NCBI GenBank assembly: GCA_902559075.1
Contig: CACEGO010000002.1
Location: 27,144 to 91,143 of the forward strand
DNA from: an uncultured Pelagibacteraceae bacterium
GTDB taxonomy: Bacteria > Pseudomonadota > Alphaproteobacteria > Pelagibacterales > Pelagibacteraceae
Length of the DNA stretch: 64,000 nucleotides
Direction: 5' to 3'
Part shown: piece by piece, positions 1-12,214 of the stretch
How positions within the stretch are numbered: position 1 is the first letter of the stretch
Layout: each line of letters opens with the position of its first letter
Translations under genes and position numbers: made by a program
Notes under the pieces: generated by a model
Databases searched by the model: none
Told to the model about the DNA's origin: nothing
What the model saw: the letters and a program-made list of their open reading frames with translations, nothing else

Positions 1-341
1 GGCTCTACACCTGCAACACCATCAAAAACAGCAACTGCTCCATCTAAAACTTTTAAAGATCTTTCTACTTCGATTGTAAAATCAACGTGACCGGGAGTGT
101 CTATAATATTAATTCTGTGTTCGTTCCAAAAACAAGTAGTAGCCGCAGATGTAATTGTAATACCTCTCTCTTGTTCTTGTTCCATCCAATCCATAGTTGC
201 CGCACCATCATGCACTTCACCAATTTTATGACTCTTTCCAGTATAGTATAGAACTCTTTCAGTAGTGGTTGTTTTTCCAGCGTCTATGTGAGCCATGATC
301 CCTATATTTCGATATTTATCTAATGTATGAGTTCTAGCCAT
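1..341 (-). CDS. fusA: Elongation factor G, N-terminal part (cut by window start)
   Basis: Translocation GTPase that moves tRNA and mRNA through the ribosome. Only the first 113 codons are present; the rest lies outside the window. The start ATG lies at 339-341, six bases after the rpsG stop. The G1 loop AHIDAGKT is at residues 17-24, followed by the switch region with the ERGITI motif and the DTPGH G3 motif. This order, in an rpsL-rpsG-fusA string, identifies EF-G rather than EF-Tu or LepA. It is the last visible gene of the minus-strand superoperon. Confidence 0.97.
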   Translation of the reverse strand, partial: MARTHTLDKYRNIGIMAHIDAGKTTTTERVLYYTGKSHKIGEVHDGAATMDWMEQEQERGITITSAATTCFWNEHRINIIDTPGHVDFTIEVERSLKVLDGAVAVFDGVAGVE

Positions 342-347
342 AATTTA

Positions 348-818
348 TTACCATCTAAAATGAGCAAATGCCTTGTTGGACTCTGCCATTTTATGCACAT
401 CCTCTCTCTTTTTAACGGCAGCTCCTTTTTTTTCGTAAGCATCGTAAAGCTCATTAAATATTTTATCTGCCATATGTTTATCTTTTCTTTTCCTCGCTGA
501 TTCTACTAGCCATCTAATCGCTAAAGCTTGTGCTCTTTTGCTTTTTACCTCTACAGGTACTTGATAAGTTGCACCACCTACTCTTCTAGATCTAACTTCA
601 ACTGTTGGTTTAATGTTGTTAATAGCTTCATTAAAAATGTTAATGGGTTCATCTTTCGTTTTAGTTTTAATTTTATCAATCGCATCATAAACTATTTTAG
701 CAGCAATACCTCTTTTACCATCATACATGATGTTATTGATTAATTTTGGAATAATAGTTGATTTAAATTTTGGATCTGGAACTACATTTTTTTTTGGTTG
801 AGTTTTTTTTCTAGACAT
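348..818 (-). CDS. rpsG: 30S ribosomal protein S7
   Basis: Primary 16S rRNA-binding protein that nucleates assembly of the 30S head and lies near the E site. The 156 residues match the family's usual length. The conserved stretch VRSRRVGGATYQVP is near residues 75-88 and the C-terminus is the typical FAHFRW. Its ATG overlaps the rpsL stop by one base (TAATG), so translation of the two is coupled. fusA follows after six bases. Confidence 0.98.
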   Translation of the reverse strand: MSRKKTQPKKNVVPDPKFKSTIIPKLINNIMYDGKRGIAAKIVYDAIDKIKTKTKDEPINIFNEAINNIKPTVEVRSRRVGGATYQVPVEVKSKRAQALAIRWLVESARKRKDKHMADKIFNELYDAYEKKGAAVKKREDVHKMAESNKAFAHFRW

Positions 819-1189
819 TATTTACCTTTTTTTGTTCCGTACAATGATCTTCTTTTTTTTCTGTTTGCAACACCTTGGGTATCCAGGTTACCTCTTAAGA
901 TATGATAACGAACACCTGGTAAATCTTTTACTCTTCCACCTCTAATTAGTACTACTGAGTGTTCTTGCAGGTTATGACCTTCACCAGGAATGTAAGCTGT
1001 AACTTCAAAACCATTCGATAATCTTACTCTAGCAACTTTTCTTAATGCAGAATTAGGTTTCTTAGGAGTTGTTGTGTAAACTTTTACGCAAACTCCTCTC
1101 TTTAAAGGTTGTTTTTGTAAAGCAGGAACTTTGTTCCTTGCGGCTGGTTTAACTCTTTTTTTTCTTAACAACTGATTAATAGTTGGCAT
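818..1189 (-). CDS. rpsL: 30S ribosomal protein S12
   Basis: Decoding-centre protein of the 30S subunit, 123 residues, full length. The signature [16 protein letters not shown] lies at residues 40-55 and KDLPGVRYH at 88-96. The lysines at 43 and 88, where streptomycin-resistance substitutions occur in other bacteria, are wild type. It is the first gene of the rpsL-rpsG-fusA block and is preceded by a 168-bp gap with its own leader structure. Confidence 0.98.
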   Translation of the reverse strand: MPTINQLLRKKRVKPAARNKVPALQKQPLKRGVCVKVYTTTPKKPNSALRKVARVRLSNGFEVTAYIPGEGHNLQEHSVVLIRGGRVKDLPGVRYHILRGNLDTQGVANRKKRRSLYGTKKGK

Positions 1190-1225
1190 AAATTTTTATT
1201 AAATTAATTAATTTATTTTTAGATG

Positions 1226-1278
1226 AAAATAACTGACAGGTTATTTTGTGGCAGCGTTTAGTACTGTTAGAAGTACTA
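1226..1278 (-). other. Two-hairpin leader upstream of rpsL
   Basis: Two perfect inverted repeats lie in the rpoC-rpsL gap. One has 8-bp arms at 1226-1233 and 1240-1247 around a 6-nt loop. The other has 7-bp arms at 1259-1265 and 1272-1278 around a 6-nt loop. Both would fold in the minus-strand RNA ahead of rpsL. They could be a ribosomal-protein autoregulatory leader or an attenuator; no U-tract directly follows either stem. Function is inferred. Confidence 0.4.
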
Positions 1279-1300
1279 CATTCCAACCAAAAACATCGCC

Positions 1301-1328
1301 AAATTACTTATTAATAGCTCTTTGTCAA
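1301..1328 (-). promoter_or_regulatory. Candidate promoter for rpsL-rpsG-fusA
   Basis: On the minus strand a perfect TTGACA (1323-1328) is followed after 16 bp by TAATTT (1301-1306). The -35 match is strong and the -10 match is weak. It sits just upstream of the two-hairpin leader, which would let rpsL-rpsG-fusA be transcribed separately from rpoBC. Confidence 0.4.
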
Positions 1329-1357
1329 ACTAAAACTGCAATTTTCAAGCGATTTTT

Positions 1358-4300
1358 TTACTGATTTGCTTGTTTTTCATCAGGTTCTACTGATTCAATT
1401 TTATCTTGCTCTGCTAAGAAATTATTATCGTCTTCTAAAGCTTTATTGTTCCATCTATTTTTAATATTACCAGTGCCTGCAGGAACTAATCTTCCAACAA
1501 TTACGTTCTCTTTTAAGCCGTTTAATGGATCAACTTTTCCTTTAATTGCAGCATCAGTTAATACTCTTGTTGTTTCTTGGAACGAAGCCGCAGAAATGAA
1601 AGACTCGGTTTGAAGTGAGGCTTTAGTTATACCCATTAGAACTCTTTCTCCAACAGCTGGTGTTTTACCCTCTGCTACTAATTTTTCGTTAATATTATCA
1701 AACTTAATTCTATCAATTACTTCACCAGGTAAATAACTAGAATCTCCAGATGCTTTAACTTCAATCTTTTTAAGCATTTGTCTTAAAATAGTTTCTATAT
1801 GCTTATCATTTATTATTACACCTTGTAATCTATAAACTTCTTGAACTTGGTTAACAAAATATTCAGTTAATTCTTTAATTCCTAAAATTCTTAAAATATC
1901 ATGTGGTAATGGTTGACCATCTAAAAGATACTCTCCTTTTTGAATTTTTTCACCAGGATTGAAATTAATATGTTTTCCTTTTGGTATCAAATAATTCGAA
2001 GGTTCTGATCCATCTTCTGGAACAATAGATACTTTTTGTTTTCCTCTTACTTCTTTTCCAAATACAACACTTCCATCGTTTTCTGCAATGATTGCACTAT
2101 CTTTAGCTTTTCTAGCTTCAAATAACTCTGCAACTCTTGGAAGACCTCCAGTAATATCTTTTGTTTTTGTGGTTTCTTTTGGTAGTCTAGCAATTACATC
2201 ACCGGCATAAACCTTTTGACCATCTTTGATTGATAAAATTGAGTCTGGTACTAAATAATATCTGGCTTCATTATCGTCAGCTTTTTTAATTACATTTCCT
2301 TTGTCATCTCTAAGCGTAATTCTAGGTTTTAAATCAGTGCTTTTTGATTGACCTCTCCAATCAATAACTGATTTAGAGGAAATTCCTGTTGCATCATCAG
2401 TAGTTTCCTGAATTGAGACACCATCAATTAAATCTACATAACTAGCAGTACCACTTTTTTCTGCAATAACTGGAGTTGTGTATGGATCCCATTCACAAAT
2501 TTTAGTATTTGCTTTTACTTTATCACCATTATTAAAAAATAGTCTTGAACCATAAGCAACTTTATAAACTGCTATCTGAACTCCTTTATCATCCTCTATT
2601 GAAAGTTGAGTATTTCTTCCCATAACAATCAAATTCTTTTTAGAATCCTCTAATATATTTGAGTTTATTATTTTTAAAGTTCCGTCACTCTTAGTTACTA
2701 TTTGAGAATCTTGTTTAACAGAAGCTGTTCCTCCAACGTGGAAAGTTCTCATTGTTAACTGTGTTCCTGGTTCACCAATTGATTGAGCTGATATCATTCC
2801 AATAGCTTCTCCAACGTGAACCATCTTACCTCTAGACAAATCTCTTCCATAACAAGTTGCACAAACACCCTCTTTTGAACTACATGTCATTACTGAATAA
2901 ACTTTTATAGATTTAACACCTGCAGCATCAATTTTATCACATCCTGCCTCATCAATCATTTCAGATTTTTTAATAATTACTTCACCTGACAATGGATTTT
3001 TAACTTCAGCAGCTGTAACTCTTCCTAATGCTCTTTCAGATAAACTTACAACAACATTACCGCCCTCTAAAATTTCAGAAAGCTCTATAAATCCAGGATC
3101 ATCACATTTAAGTTTAGTTATTGTTAAGTCTTGAGCTACATCACATAATCTTCTTGTTAAATATCCAGAACTAGCTGTTTTAAGTGCTGTATCTGCTAAT
3201 CCTTTTCTAGCTCCGTGAGTTGAATTAAAATATTCTAGAGCTGTTAATCCTTCTTTAAAGTTTGAAATAATAGGACTTTCTATAATTTCTCCTGAAGGTT
3301 TAGCAATCAAACCTCTCATACCTGCTAATTGTTTCATTTGGGCAGCAGAGCCTCTTGCTCCACTATCAGCCATCATAAATACAGAATTTATTTTCAATCC
3401 TTCATCGGTTTTTTCTGTAGCTGAAATTCCCTTCATCATTTCTCCAGCGACCTTATCTGTACATTTGGACCAAGCATCTACAACTTTGTTATATTTTTCA
3501 CCTCTCGTTATTAAACCTTCAGCATATTGAGTTTCATAATCTGCGATTAATTTCTTAGTATCATCAATTAATTGTGTTTTATTTGATGGAATAACAAGAT
3601 CATCTTTACCAAATGAAATTCCTGCTTTAAACGCATGTTTGAACCCCAAATCTTTAAGCTTATCACAGAAAATTACAGTCGTTTTTTGTCCACAAAATCT
3701 GAAAACAACATCAATTATTTCAGAAACTACTTTTTTAGGTAATAATCTATCCACTAAAGAGAACTTTATGAAACTATTCTTGGGTAATAAATTTGCTAAT
3801 AAAAATCTTCCAGCTGTTGATGTATATTTTTCAAATTTTTTATTTCCTTGTTCATCAACGGTTTCATATCTTGATATAATAGTGCTATGTACATTTATTT
3901 GACCAGATGATAATGCAAATTCGATTTGATCTGAATTTGTAAAATATCCAGCTGGCTTATCTGATATTGGGTCTTGTGAAAGGTAATATATTCCTAGAAT
4001 CATATCCTGACTCGGAACGATGATTGGTTTACCATTTGATGGAGAAAGAATATTATTTGTAGATAACATTAATATTCTTGCCTCTAATTGTGCTTCTAAA
4101 CTTAATGGGACATGTACCGCCATTTGGTCACCATCAAAGTCAGCATTAAATGCTGCACAAGTTAAAGGATGTAATTCAATTGCGTCACCTTCAATTAATT
4201 TTGGTTCAAATGCTTGAACCCCAAGTCTATGAAGTGTTGGTGCTCTATTTAAAAGTACAGGATGTTCTCTAACGATTAATTCTAAAGCATCCCAAACTGC

Positions 4301-5530
4301 ATTTGTTTCTTTTTCAACTAATTTTTTAGCTTGTTTGATTGTTGATGCTAGACCTAATTTATTTAATCTTGCATACAAAAATGGTTTAAATAATTCTAAA
4401 GCCATTTTTTTTGGTAAACCACACTCATGCAGTTTCAGATCTGGACCAACAACGATTACTGATCTTCCTGAATAATCAACTCTTTTTCCTAATAGATTTT
4501 GTCTAAACCTACCTTGCTTACCTTTAAGCATTTCAGCAAGAGATTTCAATGGTCTCTTACCTGTTCCTGTAATTACTCTACCTCTTCTACCATTATCAAA
4601 TAAAGCGTCTACAGACTCTTGGAGCATCCTTTTTTCATTTCTTACTATTATGTCTGGAGCTTTAAGATCCATTAATCTTTTCAATCTGTTATTTCTATTA
4701 ATTACTCTTCTATACAAATCGTTAAGATCTGAAGTGGCAAATCTTCCGCCATCAAGTGGAACTAAAGGTCTCAATTCAGGTGGTATAACTGGAACTACAG
4801 TCATAATCATCCACTCTGGTTTTTGACCGGTTTCAATAAAAGACTCGATTAATTTTAATCTTTTTATTGCTCTTTCTTCATTAACTTTTGATTTTGTTTC
4901 TTTAATGAAGCTTACAAGATTTTTTCTTTCTAATTCCAAATCTAAATTCTTTAGCATCTCTAATACAGCTTCTGCACCAATTCCAGCTGTAAAGCTTTCT
5001 TCGCCAAATTCATCCTGATATTTTGCTAATTCTTCCTCATTTAAAAGTTGATTTTTTTGTAAACCAGTTAAGCCTGGTTCTATTACTATAAAGTTTTCAA
5101 AATAAAGAACTCTCTCAATTTCCTTTAACTTCATATCTACAGCTAAAGCTATTCTGCTTGGAAGAGATTTTAAGAACCAAATATGTGCTACTGGTGTAGC
5201 AAGGTTAATGTGTCCCATTCTTTCTCTTCTTACATTTGATTTAGTAACTTCAACACCACACTTCTCGCATATAATTCCTCTAAATTTCATTCGTTTATAT
5301 TTACCGCATAAACATTCATAATCTTTTATTGGTCCAAAAATTCTTGCACAGAATAAACCATCTTTTTCAGGTCTAAACGTTCTGTAATTAATTGTTTCTG
5401 GTTTTTTGATTTCGCCAAAAGTCCAAGATTTAATTTTCTCTGGGCTGGCAAGTGAAATTTTAATACTATTAAAATTTTGAGCTTCTGAAATTTCGCTGCC
5501 CTTAAATAGATCGGTTAGTTCTTTTTTCAT
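1358..5530 (-). CDS. rpoC: DNA-directed RNA polymerase beta' subunit
   Basis: Catalytic clamp subunit of RNA polymerase, 1390 residues, a normal length. The N-terminal zinc site uses C73, C75, C88 and C91. The catalytic Mg-binding motif NADFDGDQM is at 462-470. The trigger-loop and jaw regions follow, including the [16 protein letters not shown] segment. The start ATG overlaps the last base of the rpoB stop, so the two large subunits are translationally coupled. Lineage-typical insertions were not assessed. Confidence 0.99.
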   Translation of the reverse strand: MKKELTDLFKGSEISEAQNFNSIKISLASPEKIKSWTFGEIKKPETINYRTFRPEKDGLFCARIFGPIKDYECLCGKYKRMKFRGIICEKCGVEVTKSNVRRERMGHINLATPVAHIWFLKSLPSRIALAVDMKLKEIERVLYFENFIVIEPGLTGLQKNQLLNEEELAKYQDEFGEESFTAGIGAEAVLEMLKNLDLELERKNLVSFIKETKSKVNEERAIKRLKLIESFIETGQKPEWMIMTVVPVIPPELRPLVPLDGGRFATSDLNDLYRRVINRNNRLKRLMDLKAPDIIVRNEKRMLQESVDALFDNGRRGRVITGTGKRPLKSLAEMLKGKQGRFRQNLLGKRVDYSGRSVIVVGPDLKLHECGLPKKMALELFKPFLYARLNKLGLASTIKQAKKLVEKETNAVWDALELIVREHPVLLNRAPTLHRLGVQAFEPKLIEGDAIELHPLTCAAFNADFDGDQMAVHVPLSLEAQLEARILMLSTNNILSPSNGKPIIVPSQDMILGIYYLSQDPISDKPAGYFTNSDQIEFALSSGQINVHSTIISRYETVDEQGNKKFEKYTSTAGRFLLANLLPKNSFIKFSLVDRLLPKKVVSEIIDVVFRFCGQKTTVIFCDKLKDLGFKHAFKAGISFGKDDLVIPSNKTQLIDDTKKLIADYETQYAEGLITRGEKYNKVVDAWSKCTDKVAGEMMKGISATEKTDEGLKINSVFMMADSGARGSAAQMKQLAGMRGLIAKPSGEIIESPIISNFKEGLTALEYFNSTHGARKGLADTALKTASSGYLTRRLCDVAQDLTITKLKCDDPGFIELSEILEGGNVVVSLSERALGRVTAAEVKNPLSGEVIIKKSEMIDEAGCDKIDAAGVKSIKVYSVMTCSSKEGVCATCYGRDLSRGKMVHVGEAIGMISAQSIGEPGTQLTMRTFHVGGTASVKQDSQIVTKSDGTLKIINSNILEDSKKNLIVMGRNTQLSIEDDKGVQIAVYKVAYGSRLFFNNGDKVKANTKICEWDPYTTPVIAEKSGTASYVDLIDGVSIQETTDDATGISSKSVIDWRGQSKSTDLKPRITLRDDKGNVIKKADDNEARYYLVPDSILSIKDGQKVYAGDVIARLPKETTKTKDITGGLPRVAELFEARKAKDSAIIAENDGSVVFGKEVRGKQKVSIVPEDGSEPSNYLIPKGKHINFNPGEKIQKGEYLLDGQPLPHDILRILGIKELTEYFVNQVQEVYRLQGVIINDKHIETILRQMLKKIEVKASGDSSYLPGEVIDRIKFDNINEKLVAEGKTPAVGERVLMGITKASLQTESFISAASFQETTRVLTDAAIKGKVDPLNGLKENVIVGRLVPAGTGNIKNRWNNKALEDDNNFLAEQDKIESVEPDEKQANQ

Positions 5531-8500
5531 TAATTTAGCTCCACATTTAATGCTAATGATTTAATCTCTTTAACTAAAACGTTAAATGACTCTGGTATCC
5601 CAGACTCAAAGTTTTCTTCACCTTTTACAATAGTCTCGTAAACTTTAACTCTTCCTGCTACATCATCAGATTTAACAGTTAAAATTTCCTGCAATGTGTA
5701 TGATGCACCATAAGCTTCAAGGGCCCATACTTCCATTTCACCAAATCTTTGGCCACCTAATTGCGCTTTACCACCAAGCGGTTGTTGGGTAACCAAACTG
5801 TAAGGTCCGGTAGATCTTGCATGAATTTTATCTTCAACTAGGTGATGAAGTTTTAACATGTAGATTATTCCTACTGTAACTGGTCTATCAAATTTTTCTC
5901 CCGTTCGTCCGTCCCATAAGTAAGTTTGTCCTGATCCTGGCAAATTTGCTAGTTCAAGCATCTCTGTAACATTTTTTTCTTTAGCACCGTCAAAGACAGG
6001 CGTTGAGATAGCAATACCATTTTGTAAGTTTTCACAAAGATCTTTGAACTCATTCTTACTTAACTTATCAACTTTCTCATTAAAAATTTGTTCTCCATAT
6101 ACAGATTTCAAGAATTTTTCTATCTTTTCTGTTCTCTCAATTTTCTTATTATTTTGATTAACTAAATTTTTAACCTGTTCTCCAAATTCTTTACAAGCCC
6201 AACCTAAATGAGTTTCTAAAATTTGACCAACATTCATCCTACTTGGAACTCCTAGTGGATTTAATACAATATCAACTGGTCTACCATCTTCTCTGTATGG
6301 CATATCTTCTACAGGTACAATTTTACTTACAACGCCTTTATTGCCATGTCTTCCAGACATTTTATCTCCAGGTCTTAATCTTCTTTTGATAGCAACAAAA
6401 ACTTTTACCATCTTCATAACACTTGGTAACAAATCATCACCACTTCTTATTTTTAAAACTTTGTCTTCAAATCTCTCTGTAATATCCTGTTTGGCTTTAT
6501 TGTACTGGTCTTTTAATTGAGCTAGTGTTTCTTCATCGTTTACATTTCCAACCATAATTTTAAAAACATCATTAATTGATAATTTGTTAATAGTGCCAAA
6601 ATCTAACTTGGTTCCTTCAGTCAAATCTTTTACTTTTTTTATTAAAGTAGATCCTGATAGAAATTGTGAAGCTCTTTGTTTAATGCTTCTTTCTAAAATT
6701 TCTTCTTCAACAATTTTATCTTGCTGAACTTGCTCAATTTCTGCTCTTTCAATAGTTATCGATCTTTCATCTTTTTCAATACCATGTCTATTAAATACTC
6801 TTACATCAACTACTGTTCCACTTGATCCTCTTGACATTCTTAAAGAAGTATCCGTAACATCAATTGCTTTTTCCCCAAAAATTGATCTTAATAATTTTTC
6901 CTCAGGTCCAGATGCCGAATCTCCTTTAGGAGTAACTTTTCCAACTAAAATATCACCAGCATTTACTTCAGCTCCAATGTAAACAATCCCAGATTCGTCA
7001 AGGTTTTTTAAAGCTTCTTCATTAACATTTGGAATATCTCTTGTTATTTCCTCTTCACCAAGTTTTGTATCTCTAGCCATAATTTCATACTCGACAATAT
7101 GAACAGATGTAAAAACATCATCCGTTACACATCTTTCTGAAATCAAGATTGAGTCCTCAAAATTATATCCCTGCCAAGGCATAAAAGCTACGGTTACATT
7201 TTTACCTAAAGCAAGTTCACCTAATTTTGTAGATGGACCATCTGCAATAATATCTCCAGATTTCACTTTGTCCCCGACTCTGACAAGAGGTCTCTGGTTT
7301 ATACAAGTATTTTGATTTGATCTTTTAAATTTTTGAAGATTGTAAATATCTACACCAGACTTACTAAAGTCTGTTTCTTCAGTTACTTTAATTACAATTC
7401 TTTTACCATCAATTTTATCAACCACACCGTCACGTTTTGCTACAATTGTTACACCGGAGTCTAGTGCGACATCGCTTTCTATTCCCGTACCAACAAGTGG
7501 GGACTCGGGTTTTAAAAGCGGAACTGCTTGTCTCATCATGTTAGATCCCATCAATGCTCTGTTAGCATCGTCATTTTCTAAAAATGGAATTAATGATGCT
7601 GCAACTGAAACAAGTTGTTTAGGTGATACATCGATGTAATCAATAGTGTCAGGTTTTGATAAAAGAAAATTAAGGTTTTGTCTACACGAAACAAGTTCTT
7701 CTGTAATTTTACCATTTTTATCTAGCTTAGTGTTTGCTTGAGCGATAGTAAATTTTGTTTCTTCCATTGCTGACAAGTATTCGACCTTATCTTGCACAAC
7801 ACCGTCTTTAACTTTTTTATAAGGGCTCTCAATAAAGCCATACTTATTAATTTTAGCGTATGTTGATAGACTATTAATCAAACCAATATTTGGACCCTCA
7901 GGTGTCTCAATTGGACATATTCTTCCATAATGAGTTGGATGCACATCTCGAACTTCAAAACCTGCTCTTTCTCTTGTTAAACCACCCGGCCCTAAAGCTG
8001 AAACTCTTCTCTTATGAGTGATTTCAGATAATGGATTTGTTTGATCCATAAACTGAGAAAGTTGTGAACTTGCAAAAAAATCTTTTAACGAAACTGTTAA
8101 TGGTTTTGCATTAATTAAATCTTGTGGCATAGCTGACTCAACATCTAGAGTTGTCATTTTTTCTTTAATAGCTCTTTCCATTCTGTAAACACCAATTCTG
8201 GCTTGGTTTTCAACTAACTCCCCCACAGAACGTACTCTTCTATTTCCTAGATGATCAATATCATCAACATCATCTTTACCATCACGCAAATCTAACATTT
8301 TGTGAATTATTGCAATGATATCGTCATTTCTTAATATTGTAATTTTATCTGAACATTCTTGGTTTAATCTTGAGTTCATTTTAACTCTTCCAACATCAGA
8401 TAAGTCATATCTGTCTGAGCTAAAGAAAAGATTATTAAATATTTGTGTTGCTATCTCTATGGTTGGTGGCTCACCAGGTCTTAACATTTTATAGATTTCT

Positions 8501-9618
8501 GTAATAGCTTCGTCTTTTGTATTATTTTTATCAGCTAATATAGTTGTAAGTAGATAAGGTCCTTTATTTATTGAGTTTGTAACAGAAATTTGAAGTGAAT
8601 GCACATTGGCATCTAAAATTTGTTGAACGATTGTATCATTTAATTCAGTACCAATTTTGAATACACCATCTTCTTCTTCATTAACTTTTACATCTCTATG
8701 CAAAAATTTACCAAACAATGACTCCCTAGAAACTAGTATATCTTTCAAGCCATCATTAGCTAATTTTTTTGCACTTAAAAAATTGATTTTGTCACCTAAT
8801 TTAATTACAACTTCACCAGTCTTAGCATCAATCACTTGTTCAGAGAAATTTTTAGCTTTATAGTTTTCTGGATTAAATTTAGTTTTCCATTTTTCTGTTT
8901 TTGTATCAAAAGTATATTGTTCGCTCTCATAGAATTCATCTACTATTTCAGGTTTTGTGTAACCTAAAGCTAATAATAAAGTAGATGAAAAAATTTTCTT
9001 TTTTCTGTCAATTTTAAAATAAAGAAAATCTTTAACGTCATATTCAAAATCTAACCAAGAGCCTCTATTAGGTATTACCCTACAATTAAATAAAAGTTTA
9101 CCGCTTGCATGAGTTTTTCCTTTATCATGATCAAAAAATACACCAGGACTTCTATGCATTTGGTTTACAACAACTCTTTGAACACCATTAGTAATAAAAG
9201 TTCCACTGCTAGTCATCATAGGAACTTCACCCATATATACTTCTTGCTCTTTTGCTGATAATATATCTTTAGTATTATTTTCTTGATCTATTTCGTAAAC
9301 CACTAACCTTAATGTACATTTAAGTGCTGATGAATATGTTAGACCTCTTGCTATACATTCTTCAACATCAAATTTTGGTTTTTCTAATCTGTATGAAACA
9401 TACTCTAGTGTTGCTTTATCGTTTAAATCTTCAATTGGAAAAATGCTTTTAAATACTCTATCAAAACCTTTAGTAAGATCAGCTGCCTCTGCATTAAATT
9501 CTGTTAATTCTTTATAAGAATTTTTTTGTACTTCAATTAAGTTTGGAATAGATAAACTTTCTTTTAGTTTACCAAAACTTTTTCTAATGTTTTTCTTTTC
9601 AGTAAAAGATAATTGCAT
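5530..9618 (-). CDS. rpoB: DNA-directed RNA polymerase beta subunit
   Basis: Second-largest subunit of the core polymerase, 1362 residues. The rifampicin-pocket region reads [18 protein letters not shown] followed by SALGPGGL, with the usual sensitive-type residues. Conserved [11 protein letters not shown] and the C-terminal [18 protein letters not shown] segment are present. It follows rplL after a 56-bp gap containing a strong hairpin, the usual place for an L7/L12-polymerase attenuator. Confidence 0.99.
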   Translation of the reverse strand: MQLSFTEKKNIRKSFGKLKESLSIPNLIEVQKNSYKELTEFNAEAADLTKGFDRVFKSIFPIEDLNDKATLEYVSYRLEKPKFDVEECIARGLTYSSALKCTLRLVVYEIDQENNTKDILSAKEQEVYMGEVPMMTSSGTFITNGVQRVVVNQMHRSPGVFFDHDKGKTHASGKLLFNCRVIPNRGSWLDFEYDVKDFLYFKIDRKKKIFSSTLLLALGYTKPEIVDEFYESEQYTFDTKTEKWKTKFNPENYKAKNFSEQVIDAKTGEVVIKLGDKINFLSAKKLANDGLKDILVSRESLFGKFLHRDVKVNEEEDGVFKIGTELNDTIVQQILDANVHSLQISVTNSINKGPYLLTTILADKNNTKDEAITEIYKMLRPGEPPTIEIATQIFNNLFFSSDRYDLSDVGRVKMNSRLNQECSDKITILRNDDIIAIIHKMLDLRDGKDDVDDIDHLGNRRVRSVGELVENQARIGVYRMERAIKEKMTTLDVESAMPQDLINAKPLTVSLKDFFASSQLSQFMDQTNPLSEITHKRRVSALGPGGLTRERAGFEVRDVHPTHYGRICPIETPEGPNIGLINSLSTYAKINKYGFIESPYKKVKDGVVQDKVEYLSAMEETKFTIAQANTKLDKNGKITEELVSCRQNLNFLLSKPDTIDYIDVSPKQLVSVAASLIPFLENDDANRALMGSNMMRQAVPLLKPESPLVGTGIESDVALDSGVTIVAKRDGVVDKIDGKRIVIKVTEETDFSKSGVDIYNLQKFKRSNQNTCINQRPLVRVGDKVKSGDIIADGPSTKLGELALGKNVTVAFMPWQGYNFEDSILISERCVTDDVFTSVHIVEYEIMARDTKLGEEEITRDIPNVNEEALKNLDESGIVYIGAEVNAGDILVGKVTPKGDSASGPEEKLLRSIFGEKAIDVTDTSLRMSRGSSGTVVDVRVFNRHGIEKDERSITIERAEIEQVQQDKIVEEEILERSIKQRASQFLSGSTLIKKVKDLTEGTKLDFGTINKLSINDVFKIMVGNVNDEETLAQLKDQYNKAKQDITERFEDKVLKIRSGDDLLPSVMKMVKVFVAIKRRLRPGDKMSGRHGNKGVVSKIVPVEDMPYREDGRPVDIVLNPLGVPSRMNVGQILETHLGWACKEFGEQVKNLVNQNNKKIERTEKIEKFLKSVYGEQIFNEKVDKLSKNEFKDLCENLQNGIAISTPVFDGAKEKNVTEMLELANLPGSGQTYLWDGRTGEKFDRPVTVGIIYMLKLHHLVEDKIHARSTGPYSLVTQQPLGGKAQLGGQRFGEMEVWALEAYGASYTLQEILTVKSDDVAGRVKVYETIVKGEENFESGIPESFNVLVKEIKSLALNVELN

Positions 9619-9629
9619 CTATGTTTAAT

Positions 9630-9655
9630 AATACTGATTAAAAATAATCAGTATT
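9630..9655 (-). promoter_or_regulatory. Perfect 11-bp hairpin between rplL and rpoB
   Basis: Arms at 9630-9640 and 9645-9655 (AATACTGATTA and its complement) enclose an AAAA loop. In the minus-strand transcript it lies right after rplL and before rpoB. No long U-run follows. It could be a partial terminator or an RNase III site that lowers rpoBC output relative to the ribosomal genes, as known for this junction in other bacteria. The role here is inferred. Confidence 0.6.
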
Positions 9656-9674
9656 CGAATTCTTTCTATTTAAT

Positions 9675-10040
9675 TTATTTAAGTTCTACTTTAGCGCCAG
9701 CAGCTTCTAACTTAGCTTTGATTTCCTCAGCCTCTTTTTTATTTACACCAGATTTAACTTCTTTTGGTGCTCCCTCTACAAGATCTTTAGCTTCCTTTAA
9801 ACCTAGTGAAGTAGCTGCTCTAACTTCTTTGATAACATTAATTTTTTTGTCACCTGCAGAAACTAACATGATTGTAAAATCATCTTTATCTTCTGCTGGA
9901 GCTGCACCACCTGCTGCTGCTGGAGCTGCTGCTGCCATTGGAGTTACACCCCATTTTTCTTCTAATTGTTTTGAAAGTTCAGCTGCCTCTGCAACAGTCA
10001 AACTTGATAAGTCTTCTATAATTTTGTTTAGGTCAGGCAT
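9675..10040 (-). CDS. rplL: 50S ribosomal protein L7/L12
   Basis: Stalk protein that recruits and activates translational GTPases and is present in several copies per ribosome. Its 121 residues show the N-terminal dimerisation helix, an Ala/Pro-rich hinge (about residues 35-50) and the C-terminal domain with the conserved [10 protein letters not shown] segment. It follows rplJ, which encodes the L10 base of the stalk, after five bases. Confidence 0.98.
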   Translation of the reverse strand: MPDLNKIIEDLSSLTVAEAAELSKQLEEKWGVTPMAAAAPAAAGGAAPAEDKDDFTIMLVSAGDKKINVIKEVRAATSLGLKEAKDLVEGAPKEVKSGVNKKEAEEIKAKLEAAGAKVELK

Positions 10041-10045
10041 AAGTA

Positions 10046-10567
10046 TTACTCTTTGGGTTGTGTTTCAGAATTTTCTGCCGACAAACTACTCATTTTTTCT
10101 GAATGTGCAAGCAAAATACTGATTAATTTAGATGCAGAAGCATTCAAAATACCCACAATATTAGCTCTTGCTTCATCTAATGTAGGTAAACTTGCTACAT
10201 TTTGGACACCAGCCTGATCCAAGACCTCGTTATCCATGATTCCACCGATTAATTTTAGGTTTTCGTTATCTTTTGCAAATTTTGAAAGAATCCTGGCTGA
10301 CATTATAGCATCCTCTCCAAATGCAACTGCTGTAGGACCAGTAAATAAATTTGATAAATCTTTACACTTTGTTTTTTCTAAAGCTAATTTTGTAATTCTG
10401 TTTTTGGTTATTTTGAAAATTATTCCATGTTCTCTCATTTTCGCTCTCAATTCATCTAATTGAGTCATAGTTAAACCTTGGTAATGGGTAACCATAACAG
10501 CTTTGCTGTTTTCAAACTTACTGGTCATCTCTTCTATATAATTTTTCTTTTGCTCTTTATTCATCAT
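10046..10567 (-). CDS. rplJ: 50S ribosomal protein L10
   Basis: Base of the ribosomal stalk: binds 23S rRNA and carries L7/L12 dimers on its C-terminal helix. It has 173 residues. The N-terminal rRNA-binding fold ([24 protein letters not shown]) and the [10 protein letters not shown] segment are typical. It lies two bases after rplA and five before rplL, in the standard rplKAJL order. Translation probably starts at the first or second of two adjacent Met codons. Confidence 0.98.
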   Translation of the reverse strand: MMNKEQKKNYIEEMTSKFENSKAVMVTHYQGLTMTQLDELRAKMREHGIIFKITKNRITKLALEKTKCKDLSNLFTGPTAVAFGEDAIMSARILSKFAKDNENLKLIGGIMDNEVLDQAGVQNVASLPTLDEARANIVGILNASASKLISILLAHSEKMSSLSAENSETQPKE

Positions 10568-10569
10568 AA

Positions 10570-11259
10570 CTATATCGATTTCCCTAATTTAACTTTATAT
10601 GAAACACCCATTGTTGATGTAGCAAATACACTTCTAATTAAATCACCTTTTAATGTGTTATTTGATTTTTCTTTTTCTAAAACATCTAAAATTGAATTGT
10701 AATTTTTTAGTAATTCATCGTCACTAAAAGATTTTTTTCCTATACTAACTCCAATATTTCCATCTTTATCATTTCTTATTTCTACTTGACCAGATTTAGC
10801 ATTAGTTACTGCTTCTTTAATATTATCTGAAACCGATCCAAGTTTGGGGTTAGGCATCAAACCTTTTGGTCCTAAAACTTTTCCTAATTTAGAAAGTTTA
10901 ATCATCATTCCTGGAGTACAAATTAATTTTTCAAAATTCAATTCTCCTCCTTTAATTCTTTCAACAAACTCATCACCACCTACAATATCTGCACCAGCAT
11001 CTTTTGCTTCTTGAGCTTTATTATCCTCACAAACTACCGCAACTTTAACTTTCTTTCCTGTTCCACCAGGTAAATTAACTACTGTTCTGATATTAACTTC
11101 ACTTTTTTTTTGTTTGTTGTTTATTTGAAAACTTAAATCTAAAGACTCATCAAATTTAGTTGTACAGTTTTTCTTAAGTTCAGGTAATAATTTCTCGATA
11201 GACTCTGCAGTCAAGTCTTTTGTCTTTTCAGGTAATTTTTTATATCTTTTAGATGACAT
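10570..11259 (-). CDS. rplA: 50S ribosomal protein L1
   Basis: L1-stalk protein of the 50S subunit. In many bacteria it also represses the rplK-rplA mRNA. It has 229 residues. The signature GKVLGPKGLMPNPKLGSV is near residues 127-144 and the C-terminus has the usual conserved strands. Its start overlaps the rplK stop by one base. I could not identify an L1-binding mimic in the short rplK 5' region. Confidence 0.98.
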   Translation of the reverse strand: MSSKRYKKLPEKTKDLTAESIEKLLPELKKNCTTKFDESLDLSFQINNKQKKSEVNIRTVVNLPGGTGKKVKVAVVCEDNKAQEAKDAGADIVGGDEFVERIKGGELNFEKLICTPGMMIKLSKLGKVLGPKGLMPNPKLGSVSDNIKEAVTNAKSGQVEIRNDKDGNIGVSIGKKSFSDDELLKNYNSILDVLEKEKSNNTLKGDLIRSVFATSTMGVSYKVKLGKSI

Positions 11260-11684
11260 TACTCTTTTACCTCAATACCCATTGATCTGGCTGATCCAGC
11301 AATAATTTTTGTAGCTTCTTCAATATCGTGCGCATTTAAATCTTTCATTTTTTCTTTTGCAATGCTCTCTAATTGTTTTTTTGAAATTGAGGCAACAATA
11401 TTTCTACCAGGTTCTTTAGAACCACCTTTAAGTTTAACTGCTTCTTTAATATAAAAAGATGCTGGAGGTGATTTTATTTTAAAATCAAATTTTTTATCTT
11501 TATAGACTGTAATTTCAACTGGAACAGGTTTACCTGCCATTGATTTAGTCTTGTCATTAAATGCTTTACAAAACTCCATTATGTTCACCCCTCGCTGACC
11601 TAAGGCAGGTCCAACTGGAGGAGCTGGGTTTGCTTGACCACCTTTAATTTGCAACTTTATAAATCCACTAATTTCTTTTGCCAT
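11259..11684 (-). CDS. rplK: 50S ribosomal protein L11
   Basis: Binds the GTPase-associated centre of 23S rRNA. It has 141 residues. The Pro-rich N-terminal domain reads [20 protein letters not shown], and the C-terminal rRNA-binding domain ends in the [10 protein letters not shown] motif. The start overlaps the nusG stop by one base, so nusG-rplK-rplA form a chain of one-base overlaps. Confidence 0.98.
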   Translation of the reverse strand: MAKEISGFIKLQIKGGQANPAPPVGPALGQRGVNIMEFCKAFNDKTKSMAGKPVPVEITVYKDKKFDFKIKSPPASFYIKEAVKLKGGSKEPGRNIVASISKKQLESIAKEKMKDLNAHDIEEATKIIAGSARSMGIEVKE

Positions 11685-12214
11685 TAACTTACCTTCTCTA
11701 CCTGATTATACTCTAAATCTACAGGTGTTGGACGACCAAATATAGAAACTGAAACCTTAAGTCTAGCTTTTTCTTCATCAATTTCTTCAATCATTCCATT
11801 AAATGATGCAAATGGTCCATCTACAACCTGAACTTTTTCACCAACGCTGTACTCTATACCAGATTTTGGTTGAGCCACACCATCTTTTATTTGACCTAAA
11901 ATCTTTTCAACTTCTTTATCTGATACGGGTACAGGAATACCTCTTGTGCCTAAAAAACCACTTACTCTTTTTATGTTCTTGATCATATGATAAATATTAT
12001 TATCCATCTCGCTCTTAATTAATACGTATCCAGGAAAGTATTTTTTTTTTCTTTGAATTCTTTTTCCTCTCTTGACCTCAGTAACGTCGTGCGTAGGTAC
12101 AATAATTTCCTCAAATTTATCTGCAATTTTTGCTTTATCTGCTTCTTCTTTAATTAAAGATGCAACCTTGTTTTCAAAACTTGAATGAGATTGAACAATG
12201 TACCAGTTTTTCAT
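11684..12214 (-). CDS. nusG: Transcription antitermination/elongation factor NusG
   Basis: Processivity factor that bridges RNA polymerase to Rho or to the ribosome. It has 176 residues: an NGN domain (about 1-115, starting [20 protein letters not shown]) and a KOW domain (about 120-176, with [20 protein letters not shown]). It overlaps the secE stop by one base in the conserved secE-nusG-rplK order. Confidence 0.98.
   Translation of the reverse strand: MKNWYIVQSHSSFENKVASLIKEEADKAKIADKFEEIIVPTHDVTEVKRGKRIQRKKKYFPGYVLIKSEMDNNIYHMIKNIKRVSGFLGTRGIPVPVSDKEVEKILGQIKDGVAQPKSGIEYSVGEKVQVVDGPFASFNGMIEEIDEEKARLKVSVSIFGRPTPVDLEYNQVEKVS

Noticed and set aside
9613..10122. 169-codon plus-strand frame opposite rplL/rplJ
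   Set aside because: It mirrors the Ala-rich hinge of L7/L12 on the other strand; rplL is certain here.
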